Notes: a model not told the origin generated them from the sequence alone. Positions 7,964-17,006 are shown, counted from the stretch's first letter. The stretch: 64,000 nt of DNA from Levilactobacillus namurensis (GCF_032197885.1 NZ_CP134159.1:2418001-2482000); one strand, 5' to 3'. Program-made: numbers and translations.

Positions 7964-8629
7964 TTAAGCCGGATCTAACGCCTTAAACTGTTTATTCTCG
8001 AGCCGGAACTGGTGGTCACACTGGGCGGCCACGTCAGGTTCGTGGGTCACGATAATCACGCACTTGTTCTGGTCATGCGCGATCTTTTGGAACTGCGCAA
8101 TCACTGCTCGGGTATTGTCCTCATCCAGGTTCCCCGTGGGTTCGTCGGCCACCACCAGCTGGGCGTCACAAGCCATGGTCCGCGCAATGGCCACCCGCTG
8201 TTGTTGCCCCCCGGAGAGGCGCTGGACGTTGCGCGTCATCTGATCATCGCCAATCCCCAGGTCCCGGAGAATCTGCCGGGCGTAGTCGGTATCGCCCGCG
8301 TGACTGGCGTTGGTGATGGCCATGGCCGTCATCAGGTTATTCAGCGGCGACATGTAGGTGAACAGGTTATAGGCCTGGAAGACGATGGCCACATGGTGCC
8401 GACGATAAGCGGTCAGCCCAATCTGTTTGAGGGAACGGTCATCCAAGGTGATTTCCCCCGCTTTGGGCTGGTCCAAGCCCGCTATCAGGGACAAAAACGT
8501 GGTCTTTCCCGTCCCACTGTGCCCCAAGATAGCGTAAGATTGGCCGGTCTCAAATTCCAGGTTCACGTTTTTAAAGAGCGGCTCATTGGCCGTCTGGTAC
8601 CAGTATCCTAAATCTTTGGTTTTTAACAT
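7964..8629 (-). CDS. ABC transporter ATP-binding protein (MacB/LolD type)
   Basis: 221 aa ATPase. Walker A GHSGTGKTT (residues 36-44), Q-loop in VFQAYNLF, signature LSGGQQQRVA, Walker B VVADEPTGNLD and the switch His in IIVTHEPDVA are all intact. Length and motifs match the ATPases that power MacB/FtsX-type mechanotransmission or export systems, and the next upstream gene (8642, 12 nt away) is an FtsX-type permease. Together they probably make a complete transporter for a peptide, antibiotic or envelope component; the cargo is unknown. A terminator lies just downstream. Confidence 0.9.
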   Translation of the reverse strand: MLKTKDLGYWYQTANEPLFKNVNLEFETGQSYAILGHSGTGKTTFLSLIAGLDQPKAGEITLDDRSLKQIGLTAYRRHHVAIVFQAYNLFTYMSPLNNLMTAMAITNASHAGDTDYARQILRDLGIGDDQMTRNVQRLSGGQQQRVAIARTMACDAQLVVADEPTGNLDEDNTRAVIAQFQKIAHDQNKCVIIVTHEPDVAAQCDHQFRLENKQFKALDPA

Positions 8630-8641
8630 CGCGACGCCTCC

Positions 8642-10081
8642 TTACTCAATCAAGACTTTCTTCGGCTGCAGGCGTAAGATTCCGCCCGAGGCCAACATAA
8701 TCGACAGGAACATGATGGCCAGACCGAAGCCGCCCAATTCCGCTAAGTCAACGGCACTGACCGTAATCGCCAATTTAGCTTGTTGCGTACTTTGAGTGCG
8801 ACTGTTCGGGCCACCGTGGCCACCAGCGGATTGACCGCCCGGTTGGCCACCATTTTGCCCCCCGGACTGCATTTGCGTGACCTGGGTGGTCTGCGCCGTT
8901 TGCTTGGTCAGTTGGGCGCCCAATTGGTTCCCGACCAACTTGCCACCGGCTCCCGCAATCACTAGGGCCACGACCAAGACCATGATCATTTCCGTTAAGA
9001 ACTGGGCCACGATCTTCCACCGAGCTTCCCCTAGGGAGAGGAGTACCCCGATTTCAAACCGCCGTTCGCGAATCATCAAAATTACGATCAACGCTAAGAT
9101 AATGGTCCCCGCAATCGCCACTAACCAGACAATCTTGTTGGCGAAGCTCTCAACGCTCGCCATGGAAGATTTGACCGTCTGGTAGCTGGCATCGTTGGTA
9201 CTCAGTGTGTACTTGCTGGTATTGATCAGCGCTTTTCCAGACTTCTTCACGCTGCTGACCTGGCTAGGTGCCGTGACGTTAAAGGTCACCGAATCCGCCG
9301 TGTTGGCGTACTTACTGCCCTTAAAGGTGTTGGCTAAGGTGTAAGAGGTGTACATGGTGTTCGACGGGTCCGTGCTCATGGGCCCAGCCGAACTCGAGCT
9401 ACTGGAGCTGGCCCGGTAGATCCCGACCACCTTCAGCTTGACCGTGTCCTTGCTCCCACTGGTCTCCTTGACCGTCAGGGTGTCGCCCACGCTCAAGTCG
9501 TTTTGACTGGCGAGTTCCTTTTCAATCACCACGTGGTTGGTATTCCGGTCGGTACTGGTAATGCCGCGACCCTTCACAATTTTGCTTTTCTGATCGCTAA
9601 AGTCACTGGTTAGGCTAGTGGCACTGACCCCGTTGATCTGCGTGTCGCCCGAACTGGTGGCCGACTTCATCCCACCAGGACCGCCGCCACTACCCATCCC
9701 CGTACTGGTCGAGACCGTATCGTAGGACTTGGCGTTGACCGAGGTACTACTGGTCACGTTATAAATGCCCACGTGACTCAGCTTGGCAATCTGGGTCGCG
9801 TCGCTGAGTTTGACCGGCGTCAACGTCAGCTTGGGCCGACTGTGCTTGGTGGTGGAACTGCTACTCTGACTCATCTTCTTAAACGCCGCTTGCCGGTTCG
9901 CCGAGAGCGTCAGGGTCGCGCCGACATCCGCCTTGGCCTGATTGGTCGCCTTCACGGCAGCGCTGCGAATCAGCAGTCCCGCTAGGACAAACATCAGGAT
10001 CGCTGCGGATACCAGAATCAACAACAGTGACCGGCCCTTCTTCGCCCAGACGTTCAGTCCGGCACGTTTGATAAAATTCAT
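8642..10081 (-). CDS. FtsX-like ABC transporter permease (MacB family)
   Basis: 479 aa from ATG 10081, chosen because GGAGG lies 10 nt upstream. A farther ATG at 10123 lacks a site. It has one N-terminal membrane helix (about residues 15-37), then a large extracellular domain very rich in Ser/Thr and Lys, then three helices near the C-terminus that form the FtsX domain. Between helices 2 and 3 of this FtsX part is an unusual outer loop rich in Gly, Gln and Ser (NGGQPGGQSAGGHGG). The pair resembles MacB-type exporters or sensors of cell-envelope stress. No two-component system adjoins it. Regulation is not visible. Confidence 0.85.
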   Translation of the reverse strand: MNFIKRAGLNVWAKKGRSLLLILVSAAILMFVLAGLLIRSAAVKATNQAKADVGATLTLSANRQAAFKKMSQSSSSTTKHSRPKLTLTPVKLSDATQIAKLSHVGIYNVTSSTSVNAKSYDTVSTSTGMGSGGGPGGMKSATSSGDTQINGVSATSLTSDFSDQKSKIVKGRGITSTDRNTNHVVIEKELASQNDLSVGDTLTVKETSGSKDTVKLKVVGIYRASSSSSSSAGPMSTDPSNTMYTSYTLANTFKGSKYANTADSVTFNVTAPSQVSSVKKSGKALINTSKYTLSTNDASYQTVKSSMASVESFANKIVWLVAIAGTIILALIVILMIRERRFEIGVLLSLGEARWKIVAQFLTEMIMVLVVALVIAGAGGKLVGNQLGAQLTKQTAQTTQVTQMQSGGQNGGQPGGQSAGGHGGPNSRTQSTQQAKLAITVSAVDLAELGGFGLAIMFLSIMLASGGILRLQPKKVLIE

Positions 10082-10246
10082 GTGGTGGTCGCCTCCATTT
10101 CGTGTGCTTGACAGGTTCGTCAAAAGCCATGTTTCGGTTATAGCAAACCTGGCTTATCGCAACCTAAAACGAAGACGCGTCGGTTAACCTCCCGTTAAGG
10201 TTCCCGGCAAACCACGGGATGATGCCAGTCAAAACAGCTTAAGATT

Positions 10247-10279
10247 AGCGCTGTAAAACTATTGTGGTTTTACAGCGCT
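10247..10279. repeat. TTTTACAG hairpin, repeat family C
   Basis: Perfect 13-bp inverted repeat AGCGCTGTAAAAC / GTTTTACAGCGCT. The flanking TTAAGATT and a tail near TTTATTAGAACCGG recur at 31005-31130, and partly at 31840 and 62420. Confidence 0.6.
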
Positions 10280-10346
10280 TCCTTGAGTGACATTGCTATA
10301 GCTTTATTAGAACCGGCCTTAAAACAAAAACGTGGTGATTGTCACC

Positions 10347-10362
10347 CGCCTTACCGGACGGC
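10347..10362 (+). repeat. Repeat A 5'-end fragment
   Basis: CGCCTTACCGGACGGC is the 5' end of a family A copy, cut off after 16 bp. Together with the CCGGTAAGGCG end at 10768 it gives inverted ends around the transposase-like remnant and copy 5. Confidence 0.6.
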
Positions 10363-10389
10363 CATAGTGTTCGCCATTAGGCCACGGTA

Positions 10390-10524
10390 CTCAAGCATAT
10401 TATTGACGACTATGATCAACTAAAAAAACCTCATCCTAAACAGGATAAGGTCACAGTGGTCGTTTGCGTGAATCAGATCGTCAACCGTTTGCAACATCAA
10501 GCGTATGATGACGTGTACCATTGA
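10390..10524 (+). pseudogene. Remnant of an IS110-like transposase C-terminus, copy 1
   Basis: An open stretch of 44 codons reading LKHIIDDYDQLKKPHPKQD, then KVTVVVCVNQIVNRLQHQ, ending in TGA. It has no start codon or ribosome site. The pattern (Tyr-x-x-Leu-Lys, basic run, KV-x-VVV, then a hydrophobic helix ending near Tyr) resembles the end of IS110/IS116/IS902 transposases. I judge this from memory of the family, so it is moderate at best. Related decayed copies lie at 40868 (-) and 62651 (+), always next to family A repeats. Confidence 0.4.
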
Positions 10525-10599
10525 TTCGAAGCCCAATAAGGCTGGTCTGATCATCAGTCACGCATGTTGTTCAAACTTCAGAAAGTACTGTTTTGGGTA

Positions 10600-10768
10600 C
10601 GCTCAATTTAGCCGTAAAGTTGGGCCTGAAGGGGCTCAGTGGTGTCGTTTGGGTTAGTCAGCGTTTTGGGCTGGCTTACCCAAAGGCCGAGCTTGAAGAC
10701 CTGGGGCTTTCAGGGCTCCAAGTCGTGCCCACCACGTTCCAGCCCCTTCAGGACCAACCGGTAAGGCG
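10600..10768 (-). repeat. Structured intergenic repeat A, copy 5
   Basis: Complete copy of the longer subtype. P1 is CCTGAAGGGGCT/AGCCCCTTCAGG, second stem GTGGTG/CACCAC, P2 CTTGGAG/CTTCAAG with a G-T pair, P3 TTTGGGT/ACCCAAA with inner CAGC/GCTG. The 3' end GGCTAAATTGAGCG differs from the short subtype. About 75 bp separate it from the transposase-like remnant upstream. Confidence 0.9.
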
Positions 10769-10803
10769 AATATTTCCACAATCTGCCCTTGACTAAACAT
10801 AGG

Positions 10804-10831
10804 AAAGAGCCTGGGCATGTCCCAGACTCTT
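10804..10831. terminator. Intrinsic terminator of the AI-2E-type permease gene
   Basis: AAAGAGCCTGGGCA / TGTCCCAGACTCTT stem with A-rich and T-rich sides. It follows the minus-strand gene ending at 10836. Confidence 0.75.
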
Positions 10832-10835
10832 CATA

Positions 10836-12050
10836 CTAATCTGATGAGTCTTTCGTTTTCGGCGTAGGCAAGTGGGGAACCTGAGTAAGGGCTTCCTCAT
10901 CCGGCAAAACGTCGGGATAGAGTGCCGAATATTCTTGGTACCAGTGGAAAATGGTGGTCACGAAGACCTTCAACACCGCAAAGCCGGGAACCCCCAGAAT
11001 CACCCCGGTCAGACCGAACATCTTGCCGGCCGCCAACAGGACAAACACAATCGTGATGGGGTGCATTTCCAAACTGTTTCCCATAATCAACGGCGACAGG
11101 ACCTGCGTCTCTAAGACCCACTCAATCAGGTACACGATCACCACTCCCAGCAGCATCGAGGGACTGGTGATTGCGCCGATAATCAAGGCAGGAATCAATG
11201 CGATGGCGGACCCGAAATACGGGATCAAGTTCAACGGCCCGGCAATCACCCCTAAGAGCAGTGCGTACTTCAAGCCGATGATCGAATACCCGGTGGTGAA
11301 GATGATCAAGACGCACAGGGCCACGGTCAGTTGTCCCCGGATATAGGAACTGACCTTAACGTTCATCTGGTCCAGCATGGTCACGAAGCGGCCCCGGTAG
11401 GCCGTGGGCACCACCTTGCTCAAGTAGTGCGGAAACCGGCTGCCATCCTTTAACATGAAGAACAGGACCAGCGGCGCGGTGATCAACGTGATAACCCAGT
11501 CACTGACGGTCGTGACCACGTTGCCAATCGAACTCAGGGTCCCGGTCAACAGGTTCCAGCCCCGCTTAGAGAAGTAGGTGCTGACCCGCCGGTTGATCTC
11601 GGCCAAGTTATCATTGGTTACCCAATGGTGTTGCTGGTTCGCGTGGTTCAGCTTTTGAATCACGTCGTTGGAGAACTGAGGTAGCGACCCGATTACCCCC
11701 GCCGTCTGCTTGGTCAGAAACGGGATCAGGTTCAAGAAGACCAGAACTAAAATGGCGACCGTTAGCACCATCGCGATGGCAATGGCGAACCCCTCTTTCA
11801 GGTGCAAGCGCCGTTCGAGCAAGTGGACCAGTGGATCCAAGACGTAGTAAAGGATACCAGCGACGATGATGGCGGGTGCGGCGATTCCGATGAACTTCCA
11901 CACTGGGTCCAGCAGACCGGCATTTTGGACCACCTCGTTGACCACTAGTAGAAATAAGAACACGTTTAATAGCAAAATCGTAATGTGATTATTTAAGAAG
12001 CGTTGGTAAAACCAGGATAACCCGGATTGGGACTGGTGCAACTTATTCAC
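10836..12050 (-). CDS. AI-2E family transporter (PF01594 membrane protein)
   Basis: 404 aa polytopic membrane protein with about eight helices in two groups, at residues 25-115 and 155-385, separated by a short soluble segment. It has the family pattern SYIRGQL followed by GVIAGPLNLIPYFGS, as in YdiK/YtvI/PerM proteins. Members have been linked to autoinducer-2 export or Na+/H+ exchange, and the real substrate here is not predictable. It starts with GTG 12050, with GGGGG 8 nt upstream. It is monocistronic between a repeat cluster and a terminator. Confidence 0.8.
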   Translation of the reverse strand: MNKLHQSQSGLSWFYQRFLNNHITILLLNVFLFLLVVNEVVQNAGLLDPVWKFIGIAAPAIIVAGILYYVLDPLVHLLERRLHLKEGFAIAIAMVLTVAILVLVFLNLIPFLTKQTAGVIGSLPQFSNDVIQKLNHANQQHHWVTNDNLAEINRRVSTYFSKRGWNLLTGTLSSIGNVVTTVSDWVITLITAPLVLFFMLKDGSRFPHYLSKVVPTAYRGRFVTMLDQMNVKVSSYIRGQLTVALCVLIIFTTGYSIIGLKYALLLGVIAGPLNLIPYFGSAIALIPALIIGAITSPSMLLGVVIVYLIEWVLETQVLSPLIMGNSLEMHPITIVFVLLAAGKMFGLTGVILGVPGFAVLKVFVTTIFHWYQEYSALYPDVLPDEEALTQVPHLPTPKTKDSSD

Positions 12051-12172
12051 GACAATTCCCCCTGTAAGGTTTCAGTACCCCTAGTGTACGGCGTCCGCCC
12101 CGCCCTGACCAGTCTTCCGAGCGTTTCCGATACAAATGTTTTGATTTTCCCATAGTTCTAGACACAGCACAT

Positions 12173-12328
12173 CGCCTTACCGGGCGGCCAGACAGGGCTG
12201 GAACGCCGTGGGCACCACTTCGAGCCACAGAGCGGTCTCGAAGTTGGGCCTTTTCCTAGGCGAGCTGAGGAACGCTCACCAAGGAAAATTTCACGGCTGA
12301 GCCCTGTCTGGCCCCCCTCACGGCTTAC
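12173..12328 (+). repeat. Structured intergenic repeat A, copy 6
   Basis: Complete copy. P1 CAGACAGGGCT/AGCCCTGTCTG, second stem GCCGTG/CACGGC, P2 CTTCGAG/CTCGAAG, P3 TTTTCCT/AAGGAAAA with inner GCGAGC/GCTCACC. It faces copy 7, 137 bp away. Confidence 0.9.
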
Positions 12329-12465
12329 CATCACGCAAAACCGTTCTACAATGATCTCCAACTATCGCTTAGTGGGTATCACCAAAGTCCAAATTTTACT
12401 CGCTTAAAAACACAATCTAGGAATACTCGTCAAATCAAGATTAATTTAACCCACCAATATTCAGC

Positions 12466-12616
12466 CCGGAGGCGAGCAGGGGCTCAGCCAGCGAAATGAT
12501 GGTTAGTTAGCGTTTTGTGCTGACTTACCATCAGGCCGAGTTTTGGAACTCGCGGGTCTTGCGAGGTCCAAAATCGTGCCCGCAGGCGTTCCAGCCCCTG
12601 AGCGCCGGAGGGCGGC
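12466..12616 (-). repeat. Structured intergenic repeat A, copy 7 (divergent)
   Basis: Minus-strand copy with its own stem set: P1 around CTCAGGGGCT/AGCCCCTG, P2 TTTTGGA/TCCAAAA, P3 TGATGGT/ACCATCA with inner AGTCAGC/GCTAACT. The conserved junction words CTGGAACG and GGGCACGA are kept. The outer end lacks the usual CGCCTTACCGG. Confidence 0.8.
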
Positions 12617-12642
12617 CAACTCTCATCCTAACTTTGACAATA

Positions 12643-12696
12643 CGAAAAAGCCGCTAGTCCTCCAATGACAGGTAATCATCGGAAGATTAGTGGCTG
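12643..12696 (-). terminator. Intrinsic terminator after the first secreted-protein gene
   Basis: Minus strand: GCCACTAATCTTCC pairs with GGACTAGCGGC across a loop, then TTTTTC. Confidence 0.7.
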
Positions 12697-12736
12697 CTTC
12701 ATCCTTTAAAGAACGTCACGAAATCACATATGTCCC

Positions 12737-13387
12737 CTATTTTTGGCTATTCTGTGCTAACTTGACCGTCGTGGCCGCGGACTGGCCACTGACTGTGTAG
12801 AGGTGCTTGCCGCTCTGCCACTGAACCGTGTTGGCCTGGTCAGCTTCATCCCCACTGTAGACGGTGACCGCTCCACGCTTGGCCTGGCTAGGTAAGCTGG
12901 CCCGCTTCAGCTGCCGATTGACTTGTTTGGCAAACTGCGCAGGGGTGCCCGCCTGGTCCGCATTATCCGTGACCGCCGTGACCGACCACTTGCCCGTGTT
13001 CCAGTGGACGTAGGTGTGGCCCATGACCCCCTGGGCCACGGCCTTGGTCTGCTTGGTCAGTTTGACCGGCGCACCGGTCGTCTGCTTCCCCACGTAATCC
13101 ACCTCATCCTTGGCCGTCTGTGCGTTGCCTAGGGTCTGTTGCTTGAACGTAGCCTGGCTATCGCCGGTCTGGTCGTGGTAGGTGACGCGGTAATTTTGCT
13201 TGGTCCCACTGGCCTTAGTGGCCGTCACCTTAGTCCCATCGGCCGTGGCCGTGGTGGGCGCGGCCGTCTGAGTGACCGAACTAACGTTGTTGGCCGCGTG
13301 CATGGTCAACAGTGTCCCGGAACCCAGGGTCGCCAGGACGGCTAGGCCCGTGGCAGTCCCCAACAGCAATTTTTTGGTTCGTCGCAT
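12737..13387 (-). CDS. Small secreted protein paired with lysozyme, copy 1
   Basis: 216 aa from ATG 13387 (GGAAGG 10-15 nt upstream; the GTG at 13399 is inside that site). It has a basic N-terminus, a hydrophobic core (LLLGTATGLAVLATLGSG) and a probable signal-peptidase cut near MHAANN. The mature part is Thr/Ala/Gln-rich with the conserved block QGVMGHTYVHWNTGKWSVTA and no cysteines or anchor motif, so it is probably released. I recognise no domain. The stop of the lysozyme gene is 16 nt upstream, so the two are co-transcribed. A paralogue of equal length at 15129 follows the second lysozyme in the same way. This suggests a partner role, such as regulation, inhibition or wall targeting, but that is inference. 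Confidence 0.75.
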   Translation of the reverse strand: MRRTKKLLLGTATGLAVLATLGSGTLLTMHAANNVSSVTQTAAPTTATADGTKVTATKASGTKQNYRVTYHDQTGDSQATFKQQTLGNAQTAKDEVDYVGKQTTGAPVKLTKQTKAVAQGVMGHTYVHWNTGKWSVTAVTDNADQAGTPAQFAKQVNRQLKRASLPSQAKRGAVTVYSGDEADQANTVQWQSGKHLYTVSGQSAATTVKLAQNSQK

Positions 13388-13403
13388 GCTCTTTTCCACC
13401 TTC

Positions 13404-14759
13404 CTATTCTTTGACGTAACTGTGAAGTGCCGTGACGTATCGGCCGTTACTCAAGACGAAGTAACGCGAGCCCGTCGAACGCTTCTTGACCGCCGTCACC
13501 ATTAAGGTCTTGCCCTTAGGTACCGCAACAGCACGTTGGCTCTTCTTAAAGCTGGACCCCGTGTACTGGTAAACCTTCTTCTTGGTCTTGATCTGCCGGC
13601 TACTATTCAACGACTCATAGTACGCGTGGTTAGAGTACTGATTGTTCGCCGAGATATAGCCCAGCTTGGTCTTGATGCGGTAGGACTTCCCGCTAGGTGC
13701 CAAGACCACCTTACCGGCAACCTGGTCTCCCTTGACGTAGTAGCTCCCCGTCTTCTTCGATAAACTAGAATCGGAATAGAGGTTCAGCTTATGCTTCAAA
13801 GTAAATGACCCGTGTTGGCCAACCCAGTACCCACTCGCGTCTTGCGCGAGGACCCACTTCCCTAGCGAGGAGATGTACAGGGCCTGAAGTGACTTCGACT
13901 GGGCGACGGACTTGACCTTACTGATCTTATAGAACTTCTGGCGGGCACTGGTTGGGATTTTGGTCCCGTCTTGGTAGCTCGAGGCATTTTTATGTAAATA
14001 AATGTGTTGCCCCTTCTTATAGCTACTGTAAGCGTACGAGGTAGTATGGCTCAACGCCGTGGTGACACTATCCGTCCACCATGAGACGGGATGCACGGAC
14101 GTAATGGCCTTACTGTTATCCGTATATTCGCCTAACGCCGACAGGTAATTGTGGTCCGTGTACTGCCACAAGGCGTGGGCAATCGTGGGCGTGTACGAGT
14201 AGTTGGCGATCCACTGAGCATCAAAGGATTGCCGGGCCGTATTGGCGTAGCTGGTCGCAAAGCTTTGGTAGGAGTAGAAGATCAGCTTCTTATCCGTCAA
14301 CGACCGCATCTCATCGTACCAAGCCTTGACCGCCGCGTTCGTGGTCCCGGACGTCACGTCGTTTTCTTCAAAGTCCAACGCGTAAAACTGGGCGTTTTTA
14401 TTCGACCGATTATAAAAGTCCTTTGCTTCCTGCTTGGCACTGGCCGCACTGGTGAACCGGGCATAGTCGTATTCGCCAAACGGGATGCCGTACTTGGCAT
14501 ACAACGCCGTATTGTTGGCCGCATAAAGGTCCACGTACGAGGACCCGTACTGCCGGCGGTTGATCACGAACGACACTTGATTCTTCAAGTTGGCGACCTG
14601 GCTGGCGGTTAACTTCCCCTGCCACTCTGAAATGTCGGGAATCGCTAGTGTGCTAGCTTGAACCGGTGTTTGGCTGCCCCAGGCCAGTCCCGCCATGGCC
14701 CCGACCATCGCGACCGTCTGCGCCAGGCGTCGCGCCCATGGATGTTGCGTGATAAACAT
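13404..14759 (-). CDS. Secreted GH25 lysozyme (muramidase) with DUF5776-like tail, copy 1
   Basis: 451 aa from ATG 14759, which aligns with the start of its paralogue. ATG 14837 also has a GGAGG only 4 nt away and would give a very long N-region. Signal peptide with cut near VQAS. The GH25 domain spans about residues 37-230: DISEWQG carries the first catalytic Asp, then FVINRRQYG and ALDFEEND with the catalytic Glu, so peptidoglycan beta-1,4 muramidase activity is likely. The C-terminal half has two SH3/DUF5776-like wall-binding units ending KLGYISANNQYS and NGRYVTALHSYV. It is first gene of an operon with the small secreted protein. A word conserved in both operons (GGTAAC-GAATTG) lies at 14906-14918. 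Confidence 0.88.
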   Translation of the reverse strand: MFITQHPWARRLAQTVAMVGAMAGLAWGSQTPVQASTLAIPDISEWQGKLTASQVANLKNQVSFVINRRQYGSSYVDLYAANNTALYAKYGIPFGEYDYARFTSAASAKQEAKDFYNRSNKNAQFYALDFEENDVTSGTTNAAVKAWYDEMRSLTDKKLIFYSYQSFATSYANTARQSFDAQWIANYSYTPTIAHALWQYTDHNYLSALGEYTDNSKAITSVHPVSWWTDSVTTALSHTTSYAYSSYKKGQHIYLHKNASSYQDGTKIPTSARQKFYKISKVKSVAQSKSLQALYISSLGKWVLAQDASGYWVGQHGSFTLKHKLNLYSDSSLSKKTGSYYVKGDQVAGKVVLAPSGKSYRIKTKLGYISANNQYSNHAYYESLNSSRQIKTKKKVYQYTGSSFKKSQRAVAVPKGKTLMVTAVKKRSTGSRYFVLSNGRYVTALHSYVKE

Positions 14760-14905
14760 ATCTTGGCACTTCCTTACTAAGGTTAATTTAGAATTCTGGA
14801 GACGCCCATTCACGACGTCTCGTGACCCGTATGCCATTTCACCTCCGTGGTATCACGGTTTCTACTGTAACGAACTTAAGTGTGCATCCCGTAACAAGCC
14901 GTTTG

Positions 14906-14918
14906 CAATTCCGTTACC
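14906..14918 (-). promoter_or_regulatory. Upstream word shared by both lysozyme operons
   Basis: GGTAACGGAATTG on the minus strand, 147 bp before ATG 14759. GGTAACCGAATTG occurs 108 bp before the second lysozyme start (17114-17126). A CAGTAG-type -10 context follows in both. It is probably part of the duplicated promoter. Confidence 0.4.
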
Positions 14919-15030
14919 CCAAGTTACAGTTTGATTGACCACCAGTTAGGCGCTCAACTGCGTAGTTGACGGATAATTTACTCGAATGAAATACCGGCCT
15001 ATCAACCGTTACCGCTATTTTCTTCTTAAG

Positions 15031-15067
15031 TAAAAAGGGCGTCTCTGCCGAATACAGAGACGTCCTT
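15031..15067 (-). terminator. Intrinsic terminator after the second secreted-protein gene
   Basis: Minus strand GGACGTCTCTG / CAGAGACGCCC with a 7-nt loop, then TTTTTA. Confidence 0.85.
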
Positions 15068-15128
15068 AGTCCATTCGATTAGGCGGTCATTAATTATCTA
15101 AAACGGTCACAAGTGGGCCAATGTCACG

Positions 15129-15779
15129 CTACTTCGCGCTGTTTTGGGCCAACTTGACGGTACTGTTCGCCGTCTGACCACTCACGGTATAGAGCTGATG
15201 GCCCTGTTGCCACTTGACCGTACTGGTCGGCGTGTCGGCCGCAGTGGTCTGGCTGTAGACCGTCACCGCCCCCGTCGTTGCGTCATCCGGTAACTTGGCC
15301 TGCTTCAACTGCGCATTGACCTGCTTGGCGAACTGCGTGGGCGTCCCACTCTGATCCGCATTGCTCGTGATTGCGGTCACCGACCAATTCCCCGTGTTCC
15401 AGTGAACGTAGGTGTGCCCCATGACGCCTTGCATCACCGCATGCGTCTGGTCATTCAGGGCAACCGTTGCACCCTGGGTGCCCCGACCGACATAGTCGAC
15501 CTGGTCGGCCGCCGTGGCGGCACTGCCTAAGGTCCGCTTCTGGAAGGTCGCGTGCTGACCACTGCCGTGATACTGCACGGTGTAATTCTGGCGCGTGCCA
15601 CTCGCGCTAGTCGCCGCCAGTCTAGTCCCGGCCGTCGTTGCCGTGGTGGGCGCAGCCGTTTGACTGACCGAACTGACGTCGTTAGCGGCGTGCATGGTCA
15701 TCAGCGTCCCCGAGCCTAACGTGGCCAACAACGCCAGACCGGCGACACTGGTCACGAACATCTTTTTCGTCTTCTTCAT
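15129..15779 (-). CDS. Small secreted protein paired with lysozyme, copy 2
   Basis: 216 aa with a signal peptide (VAGLALLATLGSG, cut near MHAAND). It is closely related to the protein at 12737: same length, same block GVMGHTYVHWNTG-WSVTAIT, and same C-terminal LYTVSGQ...VKLAQNS. The mature part has no cysteines and no LPXTG. It starts 30 nt after the lysozyme stop, with GAGGG upstream. It is a tandem paralogue of unknown function that keeps its partnership with a GH25 enzyme. Confidence 0.78.
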   Translation of the reverse strand: MKKTKKMFVTSVAGLALLATLGSGTLMTMHAANDVSSVSQTAAPTTATTAGTRLAATSASGTRQNYTVQYHGSGQHATFQKRTLGSAATAADQVDYVGRGTQGATVALNDQTHAVMQGVMGHTYVHWNTGNWSVTAITSNADQSGTPTQFAKQVNAQLKQAKLPDDATTGAVTVYSQTTAADTPTSTVKWQQGHQLYTVSGQTANSTVKLAQNSAK

Positions 15780-15809
15780 GATCTTTTCCCTCGATTCACA
15801 TCATGACCG

Positions 15810-17006
15810 TTATGCCAAATTCGAATACCGGACGTTCGCTGTCAAGTAACCCAACTTAGTCTTGATCCGGTAAGCACGCCCGTTCGGTGATTTAACCAGG
15901 CTTCCGTGCACCGTATCACCGGCCACGTAATAGCCGCCCGTCCGGCGGGTCAGGCTAGCGTTACGGTACAGGTTCAGCTTATGGGTCAGCTTGAAGCTCC
16001 GGTGACTGCCACCCCAGTAGCCGGTCACGTCCCGCGCCCAGACCCAGTGATGCAGAGTCTTGAGGTAGAGCTTCTGGCCGGAAACCTTAGTAATCTTGTA
16101 GAGCCGTTGGCGCCGCGACACAGGAATGGCCTTGCCATCCGTGTAGCGGGTCGCATGCTTATGCAGCTCCGCGTACGCCCCAACTGGGTAGCCAGTAAAG
16201 GTTGAGCCGGTACCACTGGTGCTCGGGGCCGCGACCGTGGGATTCACGTTCGCGTTAGCCGACGACGTGGTCGCACTGGAGGTGGCTGGTGCGTGCGTTA
16301 AAGCCAGCGCTGCGCTATCCGCCCACCACGAAACCGGGTGAACGCTGGTCGCGACCCGACTATTATCCGTATACTGCCCCAGCGCGGATAGGTAGTGATG
16401 GTCCGTGTACTGCCAGAGGGCGAACGGAATCGTCGGCGTTGACGAGTAATTGGCGATCCATTGCGCGTCGAACGCTTGGCGTGCGCTGTTGGCGTAGGTC
16501 GTGGCGAACGATTGATAGGAATAAAAGACCAGGTGCTTGGTCGTTAACGACCGCATCTCATCCGCCCAAGCCCGAACGGCGGCGTTAGTGGACCCGGACG
16601 TCACGTCGTTTTCCTCGAAGTCCAAGACGTAAAAGTTGGCGTGCTTATTCGATCGCGCATAGAAGTCCTGGGCTTCCTGCCGGGCGCTCGCGGCGTCGTG
16701 AAACCGGGCGTAGTCGTACTCGCCAAACGGAACGCCGTAACGGACGTATAGGTTCGTGTTATTGGTGGCATACAGGTCTTGGTAGCCGGCACCATACTGC
16801 CGCCGGTTGATCACAAAGGAAACTTGATTCTTAAGACCGGCAACTTCGCCGGCCGACAGTCGGCCCTGCCATTCGGAAATATCTGGAACGGCTAATGTAC
16901 TGGCATGGGCTACGGTCTGACTTCCCCAAGCCAAACCCGCTAGTGCACCAACCATGGCCGCCGTTTGGAACACCCGGTTACCAAAGCGATGATGATTTTT
17001 AAACAT
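15810..17006 (-). CDS. Secreted GH25 lysozyme (muramidase), copy 2
   Basis: 398 aa. Signal peptide with cut near AHAS. The GH25 domain is intact (DISEWQG, FVINRRQYG, VLDFEEND) and very like copy 1. A Ser/Thr/Ala-rich linker (about residues 235-270, ATSSATTSSANANVN) follows, which copy 1 lacks. The tail is one DUF5776-like unit ending RIKTKLGYLTANVRYS, so it is shorter by one wall-binding unit than copy 1. AGGGGAG precedes ATG 17006. The change in linker and tail suggests the duplicates have diverged in wall location or partner. Confidence 0.88.
   Translation of the reverse strand: MFKNHHRFGNRVFQTAAMVGALAGLAWGSQTVAHASTLAVPDISEWQGRLSAGEVAGLKNQVSFVINRRQYGAGYQDLYATNNTNLYVRYGVPFGEYDYARFHDAASARQEAQDFYARSNKHANFYVLDFEENDVTSGSTNAAVRAWADEMRSLTTKHLVFYSYQSFATTYANSARQAFDAQWIANYSSTPTIPFALWQYTDHHYLSALGQYTDNSRVATSVHPVSWWADSAALALTHAPATSSATTSSANANVNPTVAAPSTSGTGSTFTGYPVGAYAELHKHATRYTDGKAIPVSRRQRLYKITKVSGQKLYLKTLHHWVWARDVTGYWGGSHRSFKLTHKLNLYRNASLTRRTGGYYVAGDTVHGSLVKSPNGRAYRIKTKLGYLTANVRYSNLA

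Noticed and set aside
10593..10796. 67-codon frame as a gene
   Set aside because: It lies wholly inside repeat copy 5 and reflects base composition of the repeat.
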